This document shows positions 23,276 through 36,033 of a stretch of 64,000 bases of DNA, in pieces. Numbering within the stretch: position 1 is the stretch's first letter; every line of letters begins with the position of its first letter. Both the position numbers and the translations under genes were made by a program. Origin of the DNA: Zarea fungicola (lineage: Eukaryota > Ascomycota > Sordariomycetes > Hypocreales > Cordycipitaceae). Where the stretch lies: NCBI GenBank assembly GCA_900169235.1, contig FWCC01000307.1, positions 1-64,000 on the forward strand, in the 5' to 3' direction. Below the pieces are notes generated by a model. It worked only from the letters and a program-made list of their open reading frames with translations, ran no database searches and was not told the DNA's origin.

Positions 23276-24825
23276 CGTGTGGGTGAGATTATATTCGAGG
23301 ATAAGGAAGGACTGTAGTTGGTGACAAGCAAACAATACGTTGTTGGAGTTGATGGATAGGTTCAGCTTGCTCCAGTTGGGAGACGTGTAAGGAGACTCTA
23401 GCGCGTTGAAGCCAAATTTCAGGGACAGGGGGTTTGTATTATGTCAGCATCTTCATCGATCTAAATGCGACTGGCAGGGCATTGCACAGACAAGAATGCA
23501 CGCCGTAAAAGTGGTGAATATGGAGAATAAAATGGTCAGATGGCGCAAATATCTTTCTGGCTTTTTTTTCTACTTTTTACCACCGTAAATTCAGATTGGC
23601 AACCCAAGTAGATTCCGTCGTCCCGCCCGCAACAGTCCTGTTTAGGTAGCTTTTATAACCATGACGATCTTGGGGCTCAATTCTGCCATTAGATTTATAA
23701 AATCATTATTTTAAAATGAAATAAAAATGGCCATAAAATTTCACCATGGCCTGTTCATTGTGGCAATATGAAATATTTCAAAGACGCCTGTAAAGATGCA
23801 CAGTCCCAATCACATGCATTTCGGGTTACGACCCAGCAACCCCCGATTCCAACAGACTCATCTACTACGGTTTAAGCAGCATCATTTATGAATGGACAGC
23901 AGTTGTCGAGTTGGCGAAACAAAACACGTCAGTGTGTGTACCTGCCGAGTGCTAAGCATTTAGGCTTCTCGGGACGACACACACCGGAGCCGCTTTAAAG
24001 CGGGGCCAAGCCCGGACTGCACTCCGGTGGCTGACCGATGGACCTCCGTTGATCGGGGCGAAAGCCTCTTTCGCCGGGTACACGTTCCCCCAGTACAATA
24101 GGGACCATGGCCCCTCTCCTCGTCATTTTTTTCGGTGATTTGCAATCTCTGAGTCATTCCTAGGGAGGGTGACAAAATTTGGCAATCAAGTCGTTCGCTC
24201 ATAGTTCCTTGTTTGTCCCAGATCCAGTCCACCAAGACATGCATCGTGTTCCCTCTTTTTTTTTTCTGTTGCTGTGGAAAACCCCCCCAGAGACTAATTT
24301 ACTCTGAATGCAGGGCGAGAAGTAATGACGATGTGAACAATCTCAATGTTTGACAGTAATCTACGTAAAGAGCTTTTAGCTTTTCAGTCTCACACTTGCG
24401 TCAAATCGTGTTTTAATCTTGAAAGTGTTCTATTGTGGTGAATAAAACATTTAGTCTTCTATCATGCCAGATGCTCAAAACTCTCTATGGTTTGAGATGC
24501 GGTGTCCGTCGTATGCAATTTCTTTCGTAATGGTTCAATAAAAATAAAGACCAATTCACAAAACTGTTGTAATTCTGTGAATGGTTCTTTGGTATTGCTG
24601 TGCAAATGCCAGAAGGGTATAGAACGCCCAAAATGCCCAACGCTGAATATGTTTCTGAGATGCAATCTCATGGAAAGACAAAGGAGATGATGATAAAAGA
24701 AAACCCGCCGAAATCATTAAAACGTGCATATAATTTGAATTCAAAGAAGAAATCCAAAATAAAGGGATTCCCCCTCTGCCCCGGCAAGTAAAACGAACAG
24801 GCATGGCCCCCTTTGCCTTGCTGAA
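23276..24825. other. AT-rich interval holding a GC-rich island
   Basis: No protein gene supported. The interval is AT-rich apart from the GC-rich, foldable block described separately at 23940-24112. Confidence 0.45.
23940..24112. ncRNA. Candidate structured non-coding RNA, class unknown
   Basis: A GC-rich island inside AT-rich flanks with many perfect stems. CACCGGAG at 23982-23989 pairs with CTCCGGTG at 24022-24029. Inside it lies the palindrome CCGCTTTAAAGCGG (23990-24003). CCGAT 24035-24039 pairs with ATCGG 24052-24056. GGCGAAAG 24057-24064 pairs with CTTTCGCC 24068-24075 over a 3-nt loop. The layout resembles a multi-branched RNA. I could not match it to tRNA, 5S, U1-U6, RNase P or SRP RNA by eye, and strand cannot be told. 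A T run follows on the plus strand at about 24125. Confidence 0.35.
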
Positions 24826-25599
24826 TTACTCGCGCCAAAAGCGCCAGCTCTTGCGGCGGGTTGGCTGGCGCATTTGATGCCGCTTCTCGTCATGGTCGTC
24901 CTCAAGCTGTAGTCTGTATCTACGGACGCTACCCGTGTCGTCGTCAAACGATACATGCTTGGAGTCCTGCGGTACCAGGCAGTCTGGGATCAAATGCTTG
25001 CGCATCCAACCCTTGACACCACGTCCGGCAGCATCCATCGCGGCGTACTCAAGCCGGCGCGTGCTGTCACTTGTCCAGTAGTGCGTCGTCTGCGGTAGTT
25101 GCGCCGCTGTCATGGCGGCCTCTGACGGAGTCGGCTCGGCCAACTCGACCAGGTCAGGCGTCGGGAACTGCACATAGCCAATCGGCTGCGACTGCGCATG
25201 CGATCGGACCTTGTACGGTGCCTGGCTGCCCGAGTACGTGTTGTTGTACGAGCGCGTAGACCGCCTGGTGCTTGGTCGAGCAGTCCGAACGCAGGCGGCC
25301 GTCGCCGAAGTAGTCGTGGAGCTCCGTCGGGTCACCGTCACGGACGGCCGGTTGCTGCCGTTGGAGATTGAGTTGCGGGGGGATGAAGGTCCGTACGACT
25401 CATATCCCGAGTCCTGTCGCTGCATCTTGGACGCCTCGAACCGATCACGGTCCTGCTTGTGCTGTGGCTCTTGCTGCATTCCCTGTCCGTATTGGTCTGA
25501 ATGGCTGCTGGGCTCCGGGGGCTCGACGAGCTCTATATCGTTGAAGCTGTAATATGTAGTATCTGACAGGGCCAGGCTCGAACGATTTTGACGACTCAT
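24826..25599 (-). CDS. Hypothetical Ser/Thr-rich protein, 257 aa
   Basis: A single exon from ATG 25599. I do not recognise a domain. The protein is polar and probably disordered, with many Ser, Thr, Gln and Arg residues. It holds the phosphodegron-like motif DSGYES near residue 63 and basic Ser-rich runs such as TVTRRSSTTTS. The C-terminal third looks more conserved in style (GVKGWMRKHLIPDCLVP and KHVSFDDDTGSVRRYRLQLE) and ends in a basic, Trp-rich tail (RRKSWRFWRE). Such proteins are often phospho-regulated adaptors, but no role is claimed. The large gene-free region upstream could hold extended control sequence. Confidence 0.6.
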   Translation of the reverse strand: MSRQNRSSLALSDTTYYSFNDIELVEPPEPSSHSDQYGQGMQQEPQHKQDRDRFEASKMQRQDSGYESYGPSSPRNSISNGSNRPSVTVTRRSSTTTSATAACVRTARPSTRRSTRSYNNTYSGSQAPYKVRSHAQSQPIGYVQFPTPDLVELAEPTPSEAAMTAAQLPQTTHYWTSDSTRRLEYAAMDAAGRGVKGWMRKHLIPDCLVPQDSKHVSFDDDTGSVRRYRLQLEDDHDEKRHQMRQPTRRKSWRFWRE

Positions 25600-28500
25600 G
25601 GCTGCTGGTATTTATATGTTGAGAGGGCGTACAAAGAAAATCCTTTTACTTTAGGGCGTAGGTGGTGTGGGGGTCCAAAAGTTGAAAGGCGATGGCAAGT
25701 GCAAGCAAACTGCCGATCGTGACAGACATGAACGGAGGTGGCAAAGGCTAGCGTATATACTGGATGAAGGAAGCCGAAATGAAGTGTTTTCAAGAAAGTA
25801 GATGGCAATTCCGAAATATATGACAGACGATTCAGGGGTGAGTGGAATAAATATCGTAAAGGCCCTGACTTGTTGAAGCGAGATGAGGAGTAATAATAAA
25901 CCCCAAGCATCGAGCACTTGGCGGTCTGCAGGACCCAGATGGACCGTTCCAGGATCAATCAGGGTCTCTCTGCCTCAGCAACCACGTTGTGGGTAGAGGC
26001 GAGGTTGACCTAGAGTATCTTTAGGGGGGGCAAGGGTGAAGGAATTATCAATGGACTAAACCTGGAACCACAAGGGCGAATGGGCAGTTATTATTATCAT
26101 AAAGAATAAACACCGACCACTGGATTTTTTTGGTGCCTTGCCAGTTGGAGCACGGGTTCATCCCGACCAGGGTAGTGTTGGGAAGTGGGATTTGCAAGTG
26201 GATATTGTTGCAAGTCGGCGGTGAGAGGCACAAACTGGGCATCAACAAGACAGGGCCAGCCTGTTAGCGACAAGGAGTCTCGCCTCGAGTGGGTAAGGTT
26301 TGCTGGCCGCGGCAAGCCGATGCAGATGCAGTGCCAAGGTGCGTGGGGGACGAATAGAGAGGCACACAATGTTTGCCAATTGCCAATAATAACAAAGACT
26401 AACTCGCCTTTTGTGGCTTTTTGCTCGTCGCGAGAGAGGGGATAATAATGGAGGCAGTGCCTGGGGTGCAAGGACCAGGATGGGATGCAGTAGCCTGCGT
26501 CCACAAAACAACAAAGACTGGCGGTATGAAAAGCAAAACGGTGGTGATGACGAGGGAAATTGAAATGCCAAGTGTCATGCAGGCTTGCTTGCTTGCTCCC
26601 CGCCCCAAAGACTTTCTAATTTGCTTGGTAGCCTGGGAGGAGTGATCAAGGGTGCCGGCTGTACTTGGTATGTCAACGCGGGCGAGAAATTGTCTCGGAA
26701 ATGAACAGTATAACTGAAATCTGGCTCCGTAATTGCACAATTTGCGACAGCTTGCGTCTGAAAGTTGTGGGCTCTGAAAAGAATTCTTTAACGCTTCTCA
26801 AACTCGTGAACCGAGCAATGACCCGCAAGAGCCCTTTGCTCCCAATATTGGCTGTTCGACAAGCTTTGGACCTGGAGACAAACTACCAGCTGTGGCGTAT
26901 TCTTAATGCCAGGAGAGGGCGGGTCGGGACGCCGTGAAGGTTAGTTGGAGCGGCTACTTAGTGGTCGGCGAGAGGGCGCTGATCAAACGTGGTTACGCTG
27001 CGTTTTTAGTTGTTGTTGGGCAGCCCAAAGGGCTAATTCTGCAGACAATGGCTTGTCTCGATGTCCCAGTATGTACGTGGGTGGTCATGTGCTGGTTCCA
27101 GGTTCCAGTAGCAAGCCAAGACAGATACAGTGGCTTGCTCAAATGAGAAACCGCAGGCCGATGTCGCTAATACAGAGACGGTGGTCAACTGTGTTTTACT
27201 GGCAGGTTCAATTCATAAAATATCAAGTGAAAAGAAGTTGAGTGGTAAAATAGGAGAGGTTGGATATCTTTTGGAAGCACATGAGATACGTGAATCAGGA
27301 GGGTCTGTCGACTTTTATTGGGCTACAGAAGTCACACGTACCAGCGGCTGAATCGCTCTCGGCTGCTATTCAGAGGTACCAACGCAGACGAAAGACTGCC
27401 TAGGTGGCAGGCTCATGTGATGGTATTACGAGCCACAGTCAAAGGTGGGCTGTACCAGAACATGGTGGTACCAAATCTCACCCCAGGACAGTAGTTTGCA
27501 TGTGCTTCAAGTTAAACGTCACTTGTCAGGGTCTCTTGGAGCTAGCTACCAGTACGGATCAGTAGCTTGGTGCAGTGCCGATGCCGACGCCCTGCCAGTC
27601 AGCAACTCTGTATCAGCGCCAACCGGGAATAGCTACCCAATGGGTGCTAACCGCTAATCAGGCGCTGAAACATGGTTACGAATCGACCCTAGAATGGCCA
27701 ACCATGTTCCAGCTCAAGCGTCCAGACTTCCAGGCTCTTCAACACCCTCGCACAGGATTGGCAACCAAACATCGATAGACAAAGGGTCGTTCCACTCAAT
27801 CCCTGGGGCAACTTGTCACACAGCACATGGTTTGCTAGCTGTCAACTGTTCTTGGTTGGCAGCGACACTGTCGAGCTGGAGCAGCGCTATTTATTGCTCG
27901 CTGAACAGGTTTTCCTCGAATAAGACATACATTCACTCGGCCCGCCGCGACCGCGGAGCCACTAACAAGTCGGGCCGCTGCCACGCTATTGTCAGGCACC
28001 TTTGCTAGTGCTCGTTGGAAGCTAGCTTGTGGAGAGTCCAGGGAAATTCTCGGTGTTGCTGTGCTTTGCTTGCTTTTTCACACAGCGAGTCCTCGGCGAG
28101 TGTTCTATTTTCGTGTTGGCACAGCCGTAACTGTACCACTCGAGTTGGCATGTGCATCCCTATTGTCTCCGCTGCTGCGTACGATTCTCGTTACCATCGT
28201 CTATCCCGAGAATCTCAAGCTTTGTATCCGCCGATTTGACCTCCTTGCTTTAGCCAATCTTGATAGGGGCTAATGTTCTCCTGCTCGGCCAGCATGCATG
28301 TGCAACTGGTTGGCAAGTAGAAGGAAGAGCCATGTGCTGCCGCCTCGCCGATCAGCATCAAGACAGAGGCTGGTTGGCTGGTCCCGTCCTCAGCCCTGAG
28401 GTGCATGTGAGAGCTACACAAGCCGCACAGGCCCAGGCCAGCCGTACCAGCCCTCGCTGCTCATATTTATGCCACCCAGCAACTAACTACCGCATATTGC

Positions 28501-29035
28501 TTGTCTTTGTGATGCGGCGGACAATCGTGCATACACAGCTCTCATTGATCTGCTCCCGCCACCAACTCAGCTTCGTGGCGCTGATGCCAGATGTGGTGGT
28601 GCCAGTAACAGCAAATAACAGTCACACAAAAATAGGAGCCGAGAGGAGATCATTCCCTTGCCAGTAAATAAATGTGCACGTGAACATTGGAGCTGGCAGA
28701 TTTCCGACAACGGCGTTTCTTGAATACTTTGTCAAGCTTTGTCCAAGCTACCCTAAATCAACGTTGAAGTGTGTGACCGTATCGTGCACGTCCATCACCG
28801 CCAATCGTTATCAACACTAGCCGGCCAGGCTGGTATTGTGCAGTTTCTGGGTTTTGGAGACTCAGCTACGGTTCTTCCCGAGAGATTTGCTCCGCTCTGC
28901 CAGCCTGCCCAGCTGCTGGTCAAACTGCTCCTGCTGGCATTAGATGGCAGATTATTGCAACTAATTTTGTATTGTTGACTACAGAACCACCACTGTATCA
29001 TTATCCTTTCATAAAAAGAGCTGGTGTTTATCCAG
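25600..29035. other. 3.4-kb gene-free interval
   Basis: I see no supported gene. Open frames here are short and lack family motifs or consistent codon use. The region lies upstream of the Ser/Thr-rich gene (-) and beyond the 3' end of the sugar transporter (-). Short GCTTGCTTGCTTGCT repeats occur at about 26582-26597. It could be a long promoter or hold a non-coding transcript; nothing in the sequence decides this. Confidence 0.4.
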
Positions 29036-30976
29036 TCATGCGCTAGGGCCCTCGACGGACTTGCGCTTGCTAGTCTGCTCGGCAAGAATCTTTCGAAATC
29101 TACCTCGGGACACATCATACATTGTTTCCTTTACTCCCTGCCAGTTCTCCCGAACGATGTCCATGGTTGGCCGAGAGAACACGAAATCAATCTCCTCCAG
29201 TGTCTTGTTTTTAGTCTCAGGCATGAAGAAGATCTGGTAGACTTCGCCCACAACAGCAATGCCGCCATAAAAGCCGAGCATGAGGCCTGTAGGTGTCATT
29301 GCCTCCTTCATGGCAGTAAAGTTGTAGGTAACGATAAACGATGCCAGGAAGAGGAGGGCATCGGATGTGGTCATGCCATAACTTCGCAGGTATGTGGGAT
29401 AGACCTCGGAGGGAATAACTAGGCGGAAGGTCAGCAAAAGCCGTATGCTGTGAAAAGGTAATGAAAAACGAACCCCATGTTAAACAAGCATAAGAGCCAA
29501 AAAATCCCATATAAAGGATAAGACCCGTGAGATAGACACCCTCAGATATCTGTAAATGCGTGTCGGGCGAGAACAGGTTGGCAACACCAATCAAAACAAG
29601 GCCGATGAAGAAACCTGGCAGCATCATAATGGCCCAGAAACGACGGCCACATGTCTCCATGAGAAAGATTGCGGGGATGGTGCCCAAGAGGAGTGATCCG
29701 CCACCAACAAGCGACATGTAGTTTGCGTTATCGCGACTAAAGCCGATCGACTTCATCAAAACAGACATAAAATACATGATGGCATTCACTCCCGTGAGCT
29801 GCCCTAGTAGGATCATTATATTCGCATAAATAAGCGCACGTCTTGCGCGAGGAACTCTGCGAAATAGTTGTCAAAACGTGTTCGTAATTCCTCTGCGTTG
29901 GGGCGGAATGGCACGAGTTGGATGAGAATGATGTCGTTTGGAATAGGGACACTTACGTGAAAAAGTCCATCCATGGATAGTTTTTGTTCTTGGCACCTTC
30001 CTGCACTGCAGTATCTTCCTCCTGGACAGTGCAGGCCATTACATAGAACTCCTCTCTGGATTCGGTGTCGTCCGTGCCGCGAATTCTCTTCCAGACTTTG
30101 AAAGCATCGAGAGTTTTGCCCTTGTGCATAAGGAAACGGGGACTCTCAGGGAGAAATAGCATGCTGTAAGAGTTAGCATCGCGACAAACACGGCACTTGA
30201 GCATCATTCTTACCCGAAGAACATGATGGTTGAAAACAAAAGCGAAGAGCCCAGAATATAGCGCCAGTTGCCTGGGACTTTGAGGAAGATCGCAGCGACC
30301 GCGTAACCCAAGACTTCTCCAAGAGCAATGTTGAACTGATACAGGGAGACCAAGTTTCCGCGAATGCGGCGCTCGACTGTTTCGGCAACGTAGACGGGCA
30401 CGGTACCGCCCTCAAGACCGACTCCCATGCCGAGAATGACCCTAGCGGCAACCATCATGCCTATTTTCGATTAATGAGAAAACAAAGTCGCATGATGAAT
30501 GCATACATACCAAAGTTGATCGAGCCCGCTTCCAGAGCTGCACCAATTGTATAGAGAATAATGGAAATGATGATGGCCCATTTGCGACCAAAATACTCAT
30601 TTGTCGGCGACAGAATGAGAGCACCTCCAACAGCACCAAGTGGCATGCCTGCGTTGACAAGACTGTTTTGGCGCTCAGAGAAATGCAAGTCGACCGGAAG
30701 GTACAGATTTGCGCCAGAAATGAGACTCTGATCGAGGCCCGAGAGAAGGCCGCCCATGCTGGCAAAGGCAACCAGCAACCACGTAAAGTGCTTTGGATTG
30801 GCAAACTCGACATGAAAGAAGCCAGTCTCCAGCCCGCCACTGGCTTCGAGCTGATGCTCCATGTCGGCAATGAGGTTGTCTACATCACTCGTGGTTGGCT
30901 GGCGTTGCAACACCTCGAGCGCATCAATATGGGGCTTCTCCAACTCGACTGAAGTCGATTTTTTCTCCTCAGCCAT
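29036..30976 (-). CDS. MFS sugar/polyol transporter
   Basis: Five exons: 30976-30511, 30460-30214, 30163-29957, 29856-29474 and 29418-29036, giving about 561 residues. The start is the first ATG in the open frame; the frame upstream begins only with TTG. Sugar-porter marks are present: ERRIRGNLVSLYQF after helix 4, LPESPRFLMHKG at the central loop, WVIPSEVYPTYLRS and the PETKNKTLEEID end motif (PETKG type). About twelve hydrophobic segments are visible. It should carry a hexose, polyol or oligosaccharide with protons across the plasma membrane. The last intron uses a GTTCGT donor at 29473, fixed by the WVIPSEV motif. It sits beside a second sugar transporter, a beta-glucosidase and a regulator. 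Confidence 0.86.
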
Positions 30977-31249
30977 GGCGATCAAAGTTTTTTCACAAGG
31001 CAAAAATTGCAGACAAAAGGAGGCTGGCGAGGGGAAGAAGGCTCCAGTAGTTAAGACATGGCACTAAACTGGGCTATGGGGTTGCATTTATAGCCAGGAT
31101 GAGCGAATGCTTCTAGCGTGAGGTTTCGCCAGGACACATTGGTACCTCTCCGCACATCTTCATATTCTGGGGGACCTTCCGAGCTCACCTTTTGGGCAAG
31201 AATCTGCAGTGAGGGACAATTTCTGGCTCAGAGAATACCGGGTCGTGTG

Positions 31250-31263
31250 CGGACAACAGTCCG
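31250..31263. promoter_or_regulatory. Candidate Zn2Cys6 binding site, CGG-N8-CCG
   Basis: An inverted CGG/CCG pair lies about 275 bp upstream of the sugar transporter ATG. Zn2Cys6 dimers commonly bind such pairs, and a Zn2Cys6 gene lies in the same cluster. Short motif, so chance is possible. Confidence 0.25.
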
Positions 31264-31863
31264 ATGGCCCTTCCATAAATGGCTCCTTGACTCACGAATG
31301 TGGCATCGGCATCTGATCTTGTCAATAGCCTCTTTCTCAGTCTAAATCCCTCGAAAATCCCGGACCGACAATGAGGAGATGTGTTAATTGATCGTCGAAT
31401 AGAAAGCCACGGCAATCCCGATATCGACGAGCTGTTGGTGTTCCGCAGGAGGCCACTAATGCAAGCCGCACCACCCTAAACCTCCCAGTGTCCCCATCAA
31501 TATTGGCCAATGCACGCGCTAGAACACGGCTAGCTATCAGGCAACCATGAAACGTGAAAAATTGATGAGAGGGTTTATAGAATCCCTGGCTCTTCTCGGC
31601 AGAGACGGCAAATCCCGTTGAAAGCCGTGGTCATTTGCCGGCGTTGATTGGCAAAAAACGACGACATGGGCGAATCCATTTGCCATCTCTTGGGTGTGGA
31701 GGTTGCTTGCCGGTAGAGTCAACTTTAGAATTGGCCCTCAATAGGCTATGTCGACCGGGGATGGCTCCGTTTTAACTGGGAGTACGAAGTACGAACCAGA
31801 GAGAGTTGTGATTTTCTGCATGAGTTGAGATGTTTACCTGTGGCAAGATTTGATACTGTATAG

Positions 31864-31893
31864 GCCGCAAAAGCCGCAAAAGCCGCAAAAGCC
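31864..31893. repeat. 9-bp tandem repeat, about three copies
   Basis: GCCGCAAAA is repeated three times in tandem between the two transporter genes. No function is apparent. Confidence 0.7.
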
Positions 31894-32063
31894 ACATCGG
31901 GCTCAGCCGTCTTTAGCCTCGATGACGCCAAGCTAAGCTGACAGGGATACAGCATGCGTCTTTGGAAATCGGATATTTGTAATGTGCCGAGTCAACAGTT
32001 TTAAATGTGAAAGCGTAAAATACCAAATTGAAAATTTTCAATGTCTAATAATTACTATCCAAT

Positions 32064-33660
32064 CTAAACGCTAGGCTTTTCCTCCACAGTAACGTCACTA
32101 TCAATCTTGGCAGCCTTCTCAGCGAAGTCTTTCCGCGCATTGTCCCCTTCGAAGAGATTGGCCAGTTCCTCCAAAGTAGGACCTGCAGTCTCCACAAAGA
32201 AGAAATACACAATCAGGAAGATCATGGTAACCCAGACGCAATAGTAAATGTAAAACTTCCAGCCAATGTTCTGCAGCGCAATGGGGTTGACGTAGCCGCC
32301 AAAGATGGAGGCCACTTGAATCGTCAACAGGACAAATGCCCAGGTCTTGGCGCGCATGCGGTATGTGACAACTTCCAAGGGGTACGTCACCACCAAGTTA
32401 GTCCATGCAAAGGTGTAGAATGCCTGGAAGATAAAGATGCAGGCAAGAACCAGACGACCCGCTGCGAGCGAGTTTTTCTCCAGATATTGCTGAGCAGCAA
32501 TTGTCCAGACGACGAATGTGACCACAACACCCCCGGATCCAACCAAGAAGAATGTTCGGCGCTTGAATCGATTGATAATGGCAGTGACACTGAGTGCTAC
32601 AATGTACTGCCACAGAGTGACCATGCCATTGACCAAGGTAATGTCTTTGTTCGACTTAAGACCCGTGTCCTTGAGAATCTGTGTGAGATAGTTGGAGACG
32701 AGCAGATTGCCGGAGCTCTGACTAAACACCGCGGTAGCGAAACAGAGCCCAATGCGCTTTACGTTGCCCGAGGAAGAGAAATAGTCCTTCCAAGTAATAT
32801 TCTGCTCACTTTCCTTTGAAATTGCTTCCTGGATCTCTCGAAACTCAAACTCTACAAGTTTGGAATGAGGATCGCATTCGCCGTGATATTTGACGAGAAT
32901 CTCTCGCGCCTTTTCGGGATGACCCTTGGCCACCAACCATCTTGGTGATTCGGGGCAGAAAAAGATGAGGAGAAGCTGATATGCAGACGGGACGATTTGG
33001 ATCAAGGTAGGGAGTCTCCACGACCAAGAGTTCTGAATGCGGAAGCAGCCATATGTAGCCCAGGCTCCAATGACATAGCCCAACACAATCGATGTGTTGT
33101 AAAAGGTGGTGACTTGGACACGCTCTTTTGGGTGGCTCAACTCAGTCACAAGTACCGGAGCGCCCATTTGAATCAACGAGGAGCCAATACCAAGAACAAT
33201 CTTGCCGCCAATGTACATATTCAGCGAGGTTGCAAAGAACTCCACAAGCACGCCGACAATGATGACGACCGATCCCAACGCGGTAGGCAGACGGCGGCCG
33301 CATTTATCGCCGATCCAGTTAAGAAAGATGAATGGAATCACGCCACCAATCGCATTGGCCGCTCCAAAAAAGCCAAGCTTGGAGCCTGTTGGATGTCCAA
33401 ATCGGTCTTGCCAATCAGGCAGTACCTGCATGCCATTCGTCATGGACTGTAGCACGAGATTAGTAAATCTGAGATTGGAATGGCCAGAGCATGCAAGCCA
33501 CACTTACTCCATCGATTCCCAGGGCGGCACTGGCAAGGAGAGACGAGGTGAGCAGAAAGTACAGGAGGACACCATTCTTGCGGCGCCAAAATGGAGGTAT
33601 GGACTCCAGGTCAAGTACCGGCACTATGGAGTCGACCGCATGAGCAGCTGAGGGAGCCAT
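32064..33660 (-). CDS. MFS sugar transporter, lactose/cellobiose permease-like
   Basis: Two exons, 33660-33508 and 33446-32064, give 511 residues. The open frame extends further upstream but the first ATG is 33660. The intron (61 bp, ACTAAT branch) joins GIDG to SMTNGMQ, the conserved first-helix motif of fungal lactose-permease-like carriers. Other marks are GDKCGRRLP, PESPRWLVAKG and the C-terminal VETAGPTLEELANLF. Twelve membrane segments are apparent. Fungal relatives import lactose, cellobiose or related disaccharides by proton symport. It is divergent from the GH1 beta-glucosidase gene with about 680 bp between them, an arrangement seen in cellobiose and lactose uptake gene pairs. The disaccharide carried cannot be told from sequence. 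Confidence 0.87.
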
Positions 33661-34336
33661 GATGCACGCTGCGTTATCTTGCAGCAATCTCGGCAGCAAT
33701 GAGGCGGGTCTTAGTAAAAAAAACAGCTGGAGCCTGAAAAAGAAGACTCCGGCCGATGGGGTATGTGGGCGATTAAAACGGTATCCGGTATCCTCTTAAT
33801 AATGTTGCAGCCTGCTCGCAAATTGAAGTGGTTGCACATCATTCATGCAGCGACTTGCCTTTAATTATATACTTCAAAGAAAACCATTCTGAGTCTGGAC
33901 CAATTTTACCCCAGATGATGCAGTTTGCACAGTCTGGGGAGCGCCCCGTGGGGTTGAACAAGTCACGACGCAAGGCTCTTTTCGGAGAATCGGAGAATTA
34001 TGAATCGTGTTTCTAGTATTCACTCTTTCTGTGTTTTGCGGGGATGCGCCAGAACGCCACGGCGTACTTGGTCAAAATCAAGGCAGCAAACATTGAGCTA
34101 CACCCCATTATGCCGAGATGTCGGAGAAATGGAGATGTGTCGGTATATCCTCACGTTGGCTGGAATGACGGATTCGACCCGCTCTGAACCAGACTTATCT
34201 GTATCCCGTGGTCAATGAGTTATAAATTTCGAAAAAGTACAGAAGCAAATGTATCTTCCTACAAGCTGTGCTGCAATCTCTTTGCCATCACCGACGTTGA
34301 CCAATTTTGACGCCAGTAGCCTGCCCCGCCATTACC
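33661..34336. promoter_or_regulatory. Divergent promoter between permease and beta-glucosidase
   Basis: No gene seen. The shared region would allow joint control of uptake and hydrolysis. It contains a CGG direct repeat at 33779-33788. Confidence 0.5.
33779..33788. promoter_or_regulatory. Candidate Zn2Cys6 site, CGG-N4-CGG
   Basis: CGG TATC CGG lies in the divergent promoter of the permease and GH1 genes. Direct CGG repeats are used by several fungal Zn2Cys6 regulators. Weak, motif-only evidence. Confidence 0.25.
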
Positions 34337-35958
<1,622 letters not shown>

Positions 35959-36033
35959 TGTAAACTACTTTTTTTAGTTTCCCTAGATAATATATAGAGT
36001 TTCACCTGAGCAGACACCCATAATTAAAAAAAT

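Larger units (their letters stand above)
30977..32063. promoter_or_regulatory. Promoter region of the sugar transporter
   Basis: Upstream of the transporter (-) and downstream of the next transporter (-). No gene seen. It holds a CGG-N8-CCG palindrome at 31250-31263 and three 9-bp GCCGCAAAA units at about 31864-31893. Confidence 0.45.

Noticed and set aside
25600..29035. Transposon or repeat-induced-mutation relic
   Set aside because: I saw no terminal repeats, transposase motifs or strong AT-shift typical of such relics.
30977..31003. Start of the sugar transporter at 31003
   Set aside because: That codon is TTG; the first ATG in frame is at 30976.
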